From the NCBI GenBank assembly GCA_026874595.1, contig CM049319.1:66269417-66333416 (forward strand): a stretch of 64,000 nt of DNA, read 5' to 3'. Under the pieces are notes generated by a model. It was not told the origin of the DNA and ran no database searches. It saw only the letters and a program-made list of their open reading frames with translations. This stretch comes from Sipunculus nudus (Eukaryota; Annelida; Sipuncula; Golfingiida; Sipunculidae). Position numbers and translations under genes: made by a program. This document shows, in pieces, positions 11,716-24,100 of the stretch (the first letter of the stretch is position 1; each line of letters opens with the position of its first letter).

Positions 11716-12897
11716 ATGAAAGTCACACGGATTATTTGGTTTGTTAATTTAATTACTTTAATCAGATCAACAGTCGAAGCCGTAAACACCGGAGACTCGT
11801 ATGTAGAAAATGTTGAAGAAGAACTCGAGAAGCTCATAGAGAAGGGACCGCCCGCGACGTTGCCCCCGGCTAAAGAAAACAAAACTGAAAAACCGGAGCT
11901 GGTCACGTGGTCACATCAGGAAATGACGATCTTTATACAAGGAGGTAAATTTAAAATGGGCGTAAACGACCCGACAAGTAAAACAGGCGAGTACCCAGTG
12001 CGTAAAATGGAAGTTGGGCCGTTTAAAATTGACAAGTACCCAGTGACTAATGCAGATTTTTGGCATTTTAAACGTCTGAAGGGGAAATACAGAACAGGCG
12101 CTGAAAAAAAGGGCTGGAGTTATGTATTCTACTCGTTTGCAAGTAAGAAAGCTGAAAAAGTGCTCAGTGAGGTACATAGCGATCAACCATGGTGGTTTCC
12201 TATCCGCGGGGCACGTTGGGATAGACCTGAAGGAATCGGAAGTAATGTGATAGAACGCGGAGATTTCCCAGTCGTTCACGTGAGCTGGCAAGATGCCTAC
12301 GCATACTGCCAGTGGCGAGGGCGCCGCCTACCGACGGAAATGGAATGGGAGTACGCAGCACGCGGAGGGCATGACGGCAGACGGTATCCATGGGGTGAGC
12401 ATTTCCAGTTGAACCGAATGAATACCTGGCAAGGTCTGTTCCCAAGCGAGAATCGAGGCGCCGATGGCTGGCAAGGTGTCTCTCCGGTGCACGCATTTAA
12501 AGCACAAAACGATTATGAACTTTATGATATGGTTGGAAATGTGTGGGAATGGACCCAAACCCCATATGACGGACCGAACTTGCCTAAGGACCGCCATGAA
12601 ACGTGGTATGTAACCAAAGGTGCATCCTTTGTTGACACACGGGACGGGCGACTAAATCACGAAGCGAGATGCGCTGCACGTCAAGGGTTTCATCCAACTT
12701 ATACCGCTCAGAATGTGGGCTTCCGTTGCGCGCAGACTGTAAATTTGACGGGATACAAACCAAAGAACGTGGAGGATACAAAACCGCCACGGCAGAAACA
12801 GCACCGAAAAAAGGAAACTTGGACAGCAAAGGTTGTCAAAAACCCGTGGTTAAAGGGACGTAAATTAGATTTCAGTAGATACAGACAGGAATTATAG
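11716..12897 (+). CDS. SUMF2: SUMF2-like (pFGE-type) sulfatase-modifying-factor domain protein, single exon
   Basis: This 393-residue protein has an N-terminal signal peptide (residues ~1-22) and a formylglycine-generating-enzyme domain (~68-342). Landmarks include GGKFKMG (76-82), FPVVHVSW (184-191), the RRLPTEMEWEYAARGG block (203-218), MVGNVWEWT (272-280) and NVGFRCA (333-339). FGE (SUMF1) converts a sulfatase Cys to formylglycine in the ER using two active cysteines five residues apart. Here the first position is Asn314 and only the second, Cys319, is kept; GASFVDTRDGRLNH is the SUMF2 pattern. SUMF2 lacks FGE activity, so a non-catalytic ER role is likely. Possible N-glycosylation sites are Asn55 and Asn343. 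The C-terminus RQEL looks like a KDEL-type retrieval signal. A basic tail (~350-390) is longer than in human SUMF2. The ATG has A at -3. The whole gene is one open frame, unlike the multi-exon vertebrate genes. Confidence 0.9.
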   Translation: MKVTRIIWFVNLITLIRSTVEAVNTGDSYVENVEEELEKLIEKGPPATLPPAKENKTEKPELVTWSHQEMTIFIQGGKFKMGVNDPTSKTGEYPVRKMEVGPFKIDKYPVTNADFWHFKRLKGKYRTGAEKKGWSYVFYSFASKKAEKVLSEVHSDQPWWFPIRGARWDRPEGIGSNVIERGDFPVVHVSWQDAYAYCQWRGRRLPTEMEWEYAARGGHDGRRYPWGEHFQLNRMNTWQGLFPSENRGADGWQGVSPVHAFKAQNDYELYDMVGNVWEWTQTPYDGPNLPKDRHETWYVTKGASFVDTRDGRLNHEARCAARQGFHPTYTAQNVGFRCAQTVNLTGYKPKNVEDTKPPRQKQHRKKETWTAKVVKNPWLKGRKLDFSRYRQEL

Positions 12898-12965
12898 ACT
12901 CTGTTTTCTAGTGTCTCTCGCCATGTCATTTTAATTCTCATAAAGAATGAAACAAAAATTTACAA

Positions 12966-12971
12966 AATAAA
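12966..12971 (+). promoter_or_regulatory. poly(A) signal AATAAA for the SUMF2-like gene
   Basis: First AATAAA after the stop, about 70 bases downstream. Further AATAAA copies at 13006-13015 are alternatives. Confidence 0.55.
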
Positions 12972-13339
12972 AAAGAGCAATGAAAATGTATTGAAAATTA
13001 GATAAAATAAATAAAAATTGAAAGCAACCATTCTTGATTCTCATAAATTTCAAGTGAATACCAGTCATCATTGTCTCAACATTAGGATAAAGAAATCTCT
13101 GGAAGGCAAGTTATTTGGGTTGGACCGAACCCAACCGTAATTTGTTTTTTTAAGTAAAATTTTGTATATCGTATTTGAAATAACCACTCATTTTAGTTAC
13201 AATAGTTTCTAGATGAAAAGACACATTTCAATTGGATTCATTTATATGTTAGACGCGATCTCTTTTGAGAATGAACCTCCAACACAATACAAAATTTGCC
13301 TAGAACATCAAGTGACAACTAATAATCTGCTTTCTGAGG
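12972..13339. other. 3' flank, no further gene recognised
   Basis: AT-rich; nothing supported beyond the backup poly(A) signals. Confidence 0.5.
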
Positions 13340-13565
13340 AACGCAACTCTTTGCCACATGGGGGGGGGGGGGGGGGGGGGAGATGCTCCAAAAACGCTGT
13401 TTGCATTCAATATTAGTGCCATTATTTCCCAGTTTCATTCTTGCATTAATGACTCTCATGTGTAAATATTCCTTGATGACTTTCCTGAACCCGGACCAAT
13501 TTCCAAGGTACCACAAAAGGGACTTCCACATGGGGGGTTCCTTGCATTTCTTAAAATTAAGATTT
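13340..13565 (-). repeat. dispersed repeat family A, copy 3 (inverted) with poly-G
   Basis: Contains AAATATTCCTTGATGACTTTCCTGAACCCGG, the inverse of the family A core. CCACATGGGGGG occurs at both 13356 and 13526; the first has expanded to about 20 consecutive G. Overlapping frames on both strands are repeat artefacts. Confidence 0.5.
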
Positions 13566-14629
13566 CTATTATATAAATACCGGCCTTGCATAGCCACAGC
13601 ACTGTGGAGTTTTTGGTCAGCTCTATACGGCGAAAGGGAACAATTACAGCAGATGGGTCCAAGATTTAATCGCTGAACAAGCGTGCTCGCGCTATACATG
13701 TTTCTATATGTTATGAATACTCGTGGTCCGTCCAGATAGAAATTTGATTAATCCCTTATTGGTGTCCACTTGTTCTCTGATAAATGAGTGAATAGATTGA
13801 TTCTCCTTTGTCCATAGGAAATTCATTATGACTGTCGATAACGTCACCGTGGCGCTGTGTATACAATCGCTGACTTTTCAGGGCCGTAAAAAATTAAGAA
13901 AAAGGCCCAGGGACGTAAGTCTAGGAAAAATATGTAAGCAGAATAAAGGGGAAGTGAATTGCCGAACGGGAGAAATACGTTAAATTCAGGTTTTGTAAAC
14001 ACTATTTATATTTTCGTCATGATATATTAACTTTCAATAAAATTTTTGGCATGATGTATGTACTTATAAAAGCCTCCCTCCGTATGGAGGAAAGGCTTAT
14101 ATAGCTGATCAGTTTATTACAACATTAATATTTGGGTTAATTTTTGTGTCGGTGGCCTGAGTGCAAAATCATTGATTAATTTGCCCACTGTCGTCTTCTG
14201 CCTCGCCCGTAATTTCGCCAGATCTCCAACAAGGATACTTTTCGACAACTAGCCTTTTGGTAGAATATGAGGCATATCGGTAGGTCACGGATTTGTACCT
14301 GATATTTATCTTTGACCTTGACCTAATTTCCAAGGTTGTACACTTTATAGCCGCTTCCTCATTATCGCTCAGAGGCGGACGTAAGGGGAGGCTTCCAGTG
14401 ATGGCTTGGCGGTTGCAAATATCTAATTTCTTTACCTTTCTAATTTCGCTTTTATTGTTATTGAGTGCCATAATACTGTACAATATTTAACAAATATAAC
14501 AAATATAACAAATTTTATTTAGCATATGCCATCAAAGGTGGTAAATGCATTAATTGAGACAATATATATATATACGATATACTTTTACTAATAACGTTTA
14601 CCTTCATTCAAAAGAAATAAGTAGTTACC
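13566..14629. other. intergenic, no gene recognised
   Basis: No supported gene. A short TA run lies near 14560-14575. Confidence 0.5.
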
Positions 14630-14890
14630 CTCCTCACACAGCAGTTACACACTGCAGTCGTCCCAGAGCTTCTTCCTGTAACCACTGCTTTGTATAGCAA
14701 GATTCTCTGGGTTCCACCACCAGGGGGGGGGGGGGGGCAGAGCAAAAACATGTATCAGACAGGTGAGAACGTGGTATCGCATTGTGCAGCCACCTTCAAA
14801 TTTTAAACATACGACAATGGACCTAAAAAGTCTAGGGTGGCCATCAGGGTTCGATCCCGTCATGACTTAGAGATCGGGTTGCATATAGTA
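14630..14890 (+). repeat. SINE-like dispersed repeat family C, copy 1
   Basis: Shares CACACTGCAGTCGTCCCAGA, CAAGATTCTCTGGGTTCCACCACCAGGG and CATTGTGCA blocks with sequence near 22450, 22700 (inverted), 47160 and 47950. A Pol III B-box-like GGGTTCGATCCC lies at about 14847-14858, which fits a tRNA-derived SINE, but I see no convincing A box. A G-run of about 15 at 14724 interrupts it. Confidence 0.5.
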
Positions 14891-17800
14891 GCCCTACTAA
14901 TGGTCAGCACTGTGGGTAGTTTGAAAATATAGGTAAAGATGAAATTTCACAACATTTAAAATTTTGACCTTGAACTTTAAATTTGGATTTCCGGTCACAA
15001 AAAATGAAGGTAACCTATAGTCCAAAGCATTGAGTACTTTTGCCGCTATAAATAGCTACTGGGGTAGATCAAATGACCTACATATCACAGGGTTTTAATA
15101 ATATATGCATGAGGTCAGGTCAATTAACCGTTAAGGCCTGCTCCGATTGCTGGGCTCTAGCCTTCATATATCAGGTGGCATTACATACCAGAATCGTTTG
15201 ATTGTTTACATGTTTAACAACATCTCTAAACAAAATTGACAGCAGCGGTCAATAACATTTTAATAATTGGCCAGTCAAAGACAAGGTGTCCAAAGATGCA
15301 CGTGTGGCAGTGCATGGAGGGTTATTTTGGCTTCAATGCATTCAGCCTCAGATAAGAATTGTATGCACAGGTGACAATGTATTGCTCTCAAGTTTCAATA
15401 TTTGGCCTTTAAGTCACAAACTCTCGGGGCGAAAAGGTGTTATATCAGAATTATGTTATTTTAAAAGCTGTCCAACAAAAATGTGTATTTTTCTATAGAT
15501 GTAATATAGGCAAAATATAATACATGCCCCGTGTTCTGTAATAAATAGGGAACCCTTGTGCAATAGCGACTAAGGTCTGTCAACGCATTCCAAATCTTAT
15601 TATAAATCATAGAATATTCTTCCTCATAAAAAAAGTAAATTTATTTTTCCACAGGAAAGTTGAGTTTGTTTGATTTGACACATCTATGAGCACTGTCATC
15701 TCGGCGGTGACGTAAGCCACAGGGAAAACCAGTGTAACTTAAAAATCAAAATATGATAAAAAGCTTAATATTTCTCACACTCTCCACATATTTTCAGGGA
15801 AAAAAACATGTATTCCTGTTTTAAAATTTTGTCTACATTTTGTCTGTGACGTCACACTTTGCACCTGCCAATAATATCAGGACCCAGGTTCTGTTCTGAA
15901 TGCAATGTACATAAACAAAACCCACGTGCTAATACATAACCTAACCCAAAGGGAACCCCATTTACTACCGAATAAGTTAGCATAAACTGGCCCGCTCGTT
16001 CGGGAGTGAATGCCGGCCGTCTGTATGTGACGTAGAAGTAGGCGCTGGATATCGAGGAATAGCGGACTCTCAGTGAACACTTGGCACGGGGACAGCTTGT
16101 TACTGAAGTCGCAAGTAGCAGGAAAAGGATCGACTGAAAGCTCGTGTGGCATTCCCATAGAAACATAGGTAGGTGGGTTTGAATCACCATTACAGTCAGT
16201 TAAACATTTTTGAGTAAAATGGACAAAGCTGGAATTGTCGGCAGTGCTAAAATGCTACATCTGTTCATTTTCTGCTGTCTTCGTTTTTCTTATTTTATTA
16301 CTGTTGCGGATCTCTTATGCCCCCGAAAAGAAAACTACATAAAATCAACATAGTCAAGCAAAGTTGAAACCCTTCTTTATTACTTTGCATTGTTAAGTTA
16401 ATTAATGGTTTATATTTATTTGAATTATTTTGTTCCAAACTTAATATATGGTGATTATCTGAGTGTGTCCAAGTTTTATAGCATAATAAATAAATTAAAT
16501 ACATCCATAATAAAGCGAAAAAAAAATTCTTTAGATACAATGATAAAGTTCAATGTTTATTCAATAGGAAATAGAACAACAAAAAGACTATCTAATATAT
16601 AAGAAAGCAGTTACAGAGTGAGTCCTCTGACCGTTGAACCCCTATTATTTTTATCTCTTTATTTGGCTAGACAGACATTATCAACCTATCGAATATAAAC
16701 AATAGAACGTCAGTCAAGCGAAAAATAAGGCAAATGCCCTGGAACCAGACATCAAACGAATTATCCATGCAATAAATGTAAATGTTTCCTTACGCTGTGG
16801 AGCACAGTCTCTGAAACAGAAGGTTAGAAAAGTTATATAGCCATGTGTCTGTATTAATATATAACACTACTTGAGTTATAAAATGTTGGTGCTGTGTCTT
16901 TAATGGACTACGAAATCAGTATCAATAAATCGAGAGAGGCTTCTGTCGAATAAAGGAAGCGGAGGGAAATTTTACTAAAATGCAGAAAAAAATAAAAGGT
17001 AACTGACCGTGTCAGCCCTTGGATTTTTTGTATACAAAAAGTCCATAATACAAACACTAATGAAAAACACAGACTGAAGCATATATTATATGTATATATC
17101 GTGTATATGTAAAGGAAAATATTGCAGTAAAGGCTATAAAGACATTTTAAATCATATTAAACTTCAGACATGAGATGTCTAATTACTGCTGACGTCATCA
17201 ATTATCTCCGATTCGTTACAATCCGATACAAGTCCTGTTGTCATATAATCATTAATCGTGTATTGGTGTTCTTGTTCCGATAATATATATCCAAACTGTC
17301 ACTCTGTATTCAGCAGGAATAATCATAATTATCGGTCTTAGAGTCGGGAAAACATGTCATTGTGGCCTAATCGAGATTTGTTTCGCAAATGTATACGCTC
17401 CTGTATATTACCTCGTTTAATTTTATTTAATACACCTCCGTCCGGGGCTGTTCTTTTTCCTTGGCTGATTTGTCTGTTAGCGACTTTATACTAACGGATG
17501 TCAATGAAATGTTGTTGAGGATTAGGGTAACACACAAGAAATTGTTCTTTACATTTTGAAGCTGATTTGATTTCAAAGTTTAAATGGTTCTTTTCCGTTT
17601 TGAAAAGATGCCAATTTCTTTATAGTGACCCTAGATGATTTTTTTCTAAAATATACGCAAGTGTGCTGGTTTAAAATGCCACAAATCCCTCGTAAACAAA
17701 TTGTTTTTCATACATTCAAAATGGATTGCAGATAGTTAGAATTGATCAGAATGGTTCAGTATAAAAACGGTCGTTTCATATTTAGGAAAGATAATTTAGC

Positions 17801-18233
17801 GCCACTGTTCTAGCAATAAACTAGAAAACGTTGATTAGCAATGACGTTTTAAAAGAGATATCATTTTAGATATGAGACCTATTTGAAATATTTGGGCAAT
17901 AATATTCGAAAAATCCAAATTAAATCTAGATTGAAAATTCAGATAACTGCTGATTACTCAATATTAAGACAGCATGAAGCCTGAATTTAACCGCCGCGCA
18001 AAACGCTTGCTCGTTCGGCATTTCTACCGAGGGGCTAGATTAGTGAAATCGCTTCTAGGCTGATACTGTGATTGTAAGATTGATGAATCGTTGTTACTCA
18101 TTTGACGTTTACTTTGGTCTTCCCTTTGAACCAAAATTGACATTTTTATCGCTCAAGATCCTTGGTAACTAACCTAATGACCTTTAAACCGATAGGATTC
18201 TGAGCCCAATATATCTAAGTATAATGGATAAAG
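14891..18233. other. 3.3-kb intergenic stretch, no gene recognised
   Basis: No open frame with a recognisable domain. The 112-codon minus frame at 15852-16190 has no family resemblance or consistent coding signal that I can see. Confidence 0.5.
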
Positions 18234-18315
18234 GGAGAGAGAGATGGAGAGAGAGGGAGACAGAGAGAGACAGATAGACAGAGAGACAGAGAGAGAGACA
18301 GAGAGACAGAGAGAG
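18234..18315. repeat. GA/GACA-rich simple repeat
   Basis: Imperfect (GA)n with interspersed GACA units. Confidence 0.9.
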
Positions 18316-18464
18316 GGTGGTGAGGGAAGGTTTTGTACACTGATGGAAACCTTAATGGGGCCTCTTCCGAGTTCTTATGTGTATTAACTAAAGATTATCC
18401 GCTGAAACTTATATAAAAAGGCAGAAAACGTCGATTCAACACAAACTGGTTGTTTTGTTAAAAT

Positions 18465-18690
18465 CCACTTGTTTATAACACATAAAATATTTCAAACAGA
18501 TTAAACTAGGACATTTGGTGGCAAGTCAGATTGACCATTTCTATGGAAAGGGCGTTCTGCAACTAGTGACCCTTAAACTTGCGCAACCTCATCAGGTAAC
18601 ATGATTTTTACGTTTGCTGTGTTTACTAACAGCTTATAGATAAACAATGCATACCTCCGTCACAGAGGCAGAAAACGAATTGTTCTGAAC
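18465..18690 (+). repeat. dispersed repeat family B, copy 1
   Basis: Diagnostic blocks are GTTTATAACAC at the left and TGTGTTTACTAACAGCTTATAG followed by CCTCCGTCACAGAGGC at the right. The same ordered blocks recur at 20500-20775 and, inverted, at 21935-22200 and 23870-24100. Confidence 0.65.
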
Positions 18691-20499
18691 AGGAACTACC
18701 TAATTTAATCCATTAATATTTTAATATGTTCGCAGAATGAGACAGAAATCACATCAATGCCCTGGTAAAGTTGGGTGAATAGCAGGCTTTAAGGTTTGTT
18801 CATTTCAGAAAAGGGTACAGAATCACCTGAATTGCCGGTAATGTTGAATTTTTCCGTAACCTAGTGGTACATTGATTATTGATTATATATTATTATTGTT
18901 AACTTGATTTATCTGTTTTCATACTTTTGATCTTAATTTTACGCACATATTAAATTGTCATTTTTAGTTTTCTCTAGACCCTGGATAACGAACAAAATGA
19001 TCTGCAAACCTATAGAATTCTAACCCCCCCCCCATACACTCACCGTCACACACACACACATATACATACATACATACAACAGCTTCTAAATAAGGGAACC
19101 ACTTTATCCGAACGGTGTCCCTAACTGATAGGTATCTCCCTTGATGGTTTCTCGTTTTTATGTTTGTGTTTGTGTATGACCGGGGGTAAGTATATATATA
19201 TATTGATGACAAAAAGCTATAGCATATCCCTGTTGGATCTGCTGATATGTTCAACCCGGTGACAATCAAATTAATCCAGATGAGCACCCATCAAAGATAA
19301 ACAGGAAAATACGCCCTTAATATGCCGGCCATTAATATATAAAGTATCCTAGACCGTGGAACTCGCTGTGTGCCCCTGACGCGCGCTATCCGGGGCCCCG
19401 TGGGTCACGGCCACTCGGCACAAGCACTAACATACCGCCCGGCTGTCATAAACTTGAGTGGGCTCTATTGGTTGTTAGTGCCGTAGTTAATTGTCGGATC
19501 TGGTTGTAAATAAGGGAATTGTTCAAGTACCGTATTAAAGGGATGGTTGGAACTCCTACCGGATTACCCGAGAGTGCATGGTCAGAATTGTTTAAATACA
19601 CGCGTGATCAGTGCAGGTTTGTGTATTGACCTTGCGGGTTTATTTCCGATGAGACTGGCTTATAATTAGATGGGTTGTTATGTTTATGACAAGTGGCTGG
19701 CACTTCTGCTTTCTATTAAAAAGCGGATTTTCAAAGATGTTAGAGTGACCTCACATGCGATATCGCTTCTACGCAGAAAGTCTCGACGAGGAAGCAAATA
19801 CATACATCGCTAATATATAAATTGCAAGAGGCCCGGAATCATTATGGACAAGTTTTAAAAGAATCGTTATAGTTTTTGATGGCTCTTGCAAGTATCGTGA
19901 CAAAGTAAAATCCAATTCCCATAAACCAAGACAGAAAAGGAATAAGGTTTTCGATTTTTTTCTAAATTATTATTATCGAAAAACATTGCAACAAAGTTTG
20001 TGAGAACCTGTTCAGAGGTTTTAGGGGGATTGACGAGATGACCTTTTGCTAGCTTCATTTCCAAACAATGCCATTCTGGTATACTATTGCTTCGTTTCTG
20101 CAAACCTCGTGTGTTTACACATATAATTTTGATTATCCTGTCATTAAAATACCAATGTCCTGGTTCCTACAATAAATAACGAAATATTTCCACGAAAATC
20201 AGGTCAGATCATGAAAAGCGAGCGGATAATCAATACAATGATTGGCCTGATCGATATCCTGTTGTATGCATAATGCATGTATATATAATGTACAAAACAG
20301 TGCTGACACACTCATGCGCAAACAGTTTTAAATAAAATCCAGTATTGTTGTACTTCCAATAACATATAGAAAGAGATTTTATTTTTTCTCCTTAAAGGGT
20401 CCTATTCGTATATCTGACGTCTGTTAACTGAAGATAGTTATTTAAATTTTTACCATTATAGCCAGAAAACGTTGATCTCACAGCACACACGCTTTTGAT
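18691..20499. other. intergenic, no gene recognised
   Basis: Contains a C-run at 19023-19032, a short (CA)n near 19050 and a relatively GC-rich patch at 19370-19450. No gene is supported. Confidence 0.5.
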
Positions 20500-20775
20500 T
20501 ATATAAAATTATCCATCCATGTATTTATAACACGTTGGAGCAAAAATAATCGAAACACATTCAACAAGTACATATGGCAGTCCGATGAACCATAGTTTTA
20601 CAAATTGCCTTTTGCTTCCAGTGACCATTCAACGTCCTTATATTTGCAACCTAACACCTGAGGTTACATGGTTTTCCGGCTTTTAGTATTGTTGTGTTTA
20701 CAAACAGCTTGTAGATAAGCAAGTACATACATCCGTCACAGATGCATTATAAGAACTTTTCATAACATGAATTAC
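20500..20775 (+). repeat. dispersed repeat family B, copy 2
   Basis: Carries GTATTTATAACACG, then CAACCTAACACCTGAGGTTACATG, then TGTGTTTACAAACAGCTTGTAG and CATCCGTCACAGATGCATTATAAGAAC. It is the best-preserved copy for aligning the others. Confidence 0.7.
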
Positions 20776-21934
20776 TAAGCGACCATCCATATATACGCAT
20801 AATAAGCCAGAAAGCACATAACCTCTCTAGAAAAGGCAAGAGAATAACTGGCATTAACGGATCATGAAATAATTTAAATTCAAGTAAAGTCGGATAAAGT
20901 GGATCTCATATTCTCTATATGACGGTATTAATCTCTAAAATGACAGAAGCAAATAAGAAAGATAACCGTTGAATTGTTTGTACTGCATTAGTGTTCAGTC
21001 GGTAAACCACAAAAAAACTAAGCAATTTTACATAATGAATTGCGGTGTATACGTCACACTCGTTGCTTTAAATGCCATTAAATGCCATTAATCCCCTGAT
21101 TTATATTACCACGATTCCCCTGTCAAGTTTCATCAATCTACGACCGGCCAGACCACCGTAATTCCGCTGTTTGTGTTATTTATGGTGTTTACATTAATAG
21201 AAGCTGGACTCTTATTTCACCGTTGTCACAAAGACATTTAAAGCGAGAAAAACCTAATACAGACTGATTAAATTAAGTTTTCCATTTACGTTACAAAACA
21301 TAAGATGGTCCCTTTATTACAAAGTTCGCTTTAAATCTATGTACGCCTGGTTGCTAGGCAGCAAGCTACAACAGCTTAAGTTTTTGACGAAACCAATTTT
21401 AGAACCTAAATATAAAGATAATATTAATTAAATGGCTGTTCAACTTTTCTTAAATAGACTAATATAGGCTTTAATGAATGTTTCATCCGTTTTTGACAAA
21501 TGTCCCATGAGAATATTATTCCCAGTTTTGTGTCAGACGATTCTCATGTGGACGATGTTCAGATATACGATGTAATGAGTGTCCGACTACCTTTAAACAA
21601 CAGGGATGGGTTTTCTGTTTTGCCGTCCGGTTGTTAATTTCAGTCTTAATAGAAGATGCATGTGTCGATATTGTGCTGGGTCAAAAATTTTAAAAAGGAA
21701 TATACAGAGTGTTTAAATAAGTGTTCTATATTTCAGCCATCTTTTAATTTCATCCACGTGCATTAACGCCAAAGCCATTTGAAAAATAGATGTAAAATCA
21801 TCAACCCCTTAACTCCTCCCCTTTTTCGAGGAGGGGGGGGGGGAGGCTTAAAGGTGCCCATTCACATACCTTTTGAAAATGAGTATATGTGATTTCTGGC
21901 TTCCTCTGTGTTTATATATTAATGATCTGAGGGT
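20776..21934. other. intergenic, no gene recognised
   Basis: No gene is supported. ATGCCATTAA is duplicated at about 21071-21092, and a G-run lies near 21832. Confidence 0.5.
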
Positions 21935-22200
21935 AATACTGGTTATTAAAAGTTCTGATAACGCCTCCGTGCAGGATGCATGAACTTGTTTATCAAAAGC
22001 GTGTTTGTAAACACAGCAGTGTTGACAACGGGGAAAACATGTAACCTTAGGTGTTAGGTTGCATATATGCGGTAGTAGAAAGGTCGCTTGTTGCAAAACG
22101 CCCTTGCAAAGCTCTTGCTTATCTGACTTTCCGCCAGATGCCTTTGATGAATTTGTTCGAATTATTTTGGCGGGCCCCTACATATAATAAACATGCTGAA
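21935..22200 (-). repeat. dispersed repeat family B, copy 3 (inverted)
   Basis: Reverse complement contains TGTGTTTACAAACACGCTT and a GGCGTTATCAGAACTTTTAATAAC-like end, matching copy 2. CATGTAACCTTAGGTGTTAGGTTG matches the inner block. Confidence 0.7.
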
Positions 22201-22439
22201 ATAAACAAAACAAGCGGCCTTTGTATCTAGGTATCTATGTATTATTGCCTGTTTTTTTTTAAATAAAAGCTGCAATGGATTACCTTTAGTCTATAAAGGT
22301 CAGATGGGTGATTTGGCCCCTCAAATACTTTTCAGAAGATGCCATAATTACATTGTTCGTATGTAATATTTTGACTTCGTGGGTGTGGGTAAATTAAATT
22401 TTTATCTATCGTTTCATTTTTTGGTACCACGCTTATACA

Positions 22440-22540
22440 GCGATCCTCATGTAAGATTCTCCGGGTTTCACAACCAGGGCTGGGGTAATCAGACTAATGA
22501 GAGAGTGGTGCATCCAGCATCCCGTGAAAAACCCGTAAAA
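22440..22540 (+). repeat. SINE-like family C fragment
   Basis: GTAAGATTCTCCGGGTTTCACAACCAGGG corresponds to GCAAGATTCTCTGGGTTCCACCACCAGGG at 14697. Confidence 0.5.
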
Positions 22541-22689
22541 CCCTCGACATCCCGTTCTGGTTTGTCTGAATCATGGCCATGTACCGGGACCGGTGTAACA
22601 AATCACTGACAGCGGGATGTCGCCGGTTAAATACTTGTTGCCAGATGCCTTAAGCGACATCACGCTCTTATATTGTTCTGTCTACAAAG

Positions 22690-22795
22690 TGCCCTAAAAG
22701 TGAAGCCCGGGGAATCTTGTTGTACAAAGCAGCATTTAAGACGAAGAAGATCTGGGACGACTGCAGTGTATAACTGTAAAGAGTGCCCGCTTATA
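22690..22795 (-). repeat. SINE-like family C fragment (inverted)
   Basis: Reverse complement reads TACACTGCAGTCGTCCCAGATCTTCTTC, then a CTGCTTTGTACAACAAGATTCCCCGGG-like stretch, matching 14646-14710 closely. Confidence 0.6.
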
Positions 22796-23235
22796 AACCC
22801 AGGGCTAGAAATTTTTCATTTGGCACCATTTGGTGCTAGTCTGTCGTCACACTGGCTACTCTCTTAAGGTGAGCTTGATTTGTTATGGGTGGCTGTTCCT
22901 TGGACTGTCAGTATTGTTTGACTGGTGCGTATTACCACCTTACCTGCCTTTTACATTCTGACCTGTTACGAAATTGATCTGTTAAACCATGGCACATTCG
23001 AAATTTAGGGAAATTAAGTCTTAGAAATTCGGAATATAAGGGTTGACTATTTCATTGCTTAGCTCTTTATTTACTATCGTGTGATGTTGATGATGATGAT
23101 GATGATGATGTTGATGATGATGATAAATGAGAGAGTTCGTATAGAAAATACAAGTTTGCCTAAGTTTATACCGTCATAGGCCAAACGTCCGTCATTCCAT
23201 AAATTCAGGTATAAGCACACCACATAGACTAACAC

Positions 23236-23285
<50 letters not shown>

Positions 23286-23869
23286 ACTATTCTTAATTAA
23301 TGTACTCTTTTATCATGAACTTTAATCATAAATTTTATGATGAAAACTGGAGTGTTCAAACGCACAAAAAAAGGGGCGGATACAGTATAGAATCTTACAA
23401 GGGGGGGGGGGGGGGGTCTCAACTTGAAGTATGACCATTGCATACAGAAGTACATATATTTGTAAGTAAACCTTACGTGATGCAAGCCCCAGCGCTTCCT
23501 TTTGGTACTAAGCGTTTATTTCTTTTTTAATATCCGAGATTTTATAGGTTGAAAAAGAGGGGGCAACCCTTTAAATTCCGCCCCTCCATAGCATTCTCTG
23601 TCTGAGCCATTTGTTATTTACAGTGTACAATCTATCACTCTGATACGTTTGTATACTAAGAAGCGGCTGGGTCTAGGCCTGAATAAACAGCGGTCAAGGT
23701 ATTTGGATAACCCGTGTTATACCTTCTAGCACCCACTCTATTGACCTAGCGGCGTCAATTACAGGCTGTACTGTAACAAACAACAGGTCATGGACCGAGC
23801 GATCTTAAAGCGGGCTACTCACCTTCCTTTTCGGTACACTGCTCTTATATTAATTAACTTTATGTAATT
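22796..23869. other. intergenic with simple repeats
   Basis: (GAT)n at 23085-23124, (GA)n at 23239-23282 and a G-run at 23401-23416. No gene is supported. Confidence 0.6.
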
Positions 23870-24100
23870 CTCGTTAGGAACAGTTCTAATGACGTCTCTG
23901 TGACAGATGTACACGGTAAATGACGCAATATTGACGGATGAAATAACATATAACGTGAGGTGGTTGGTTTGGATATGTGTGATGGGTGAAAGGTTATTAG
24001 GTACAAAACGCTCTTTGCAAACGTTTGTTTAATATGTTTGGATTATTATGGCACCCCTAGCATGTCATAAACAAGTGGATATATACAAAAACAACAACAT
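23870..24100 (-). repeat. dispersed repeat family B, copy 4 (inverted)
   Basis: Reverse complement contains GTACATCTGTCACAGAGACG followed by CATTAGAACTGTTCCTAACG, matching the right end of copy 2. Its left part is more diverged. Confidence 0.55.

Noticed and set aside
15852-16190. 112-codon minus-strand frame as a gene
   Set aside because: No recognisable domain; a second frame on the same strand is open over almost the same interval, which argues against coding selection.
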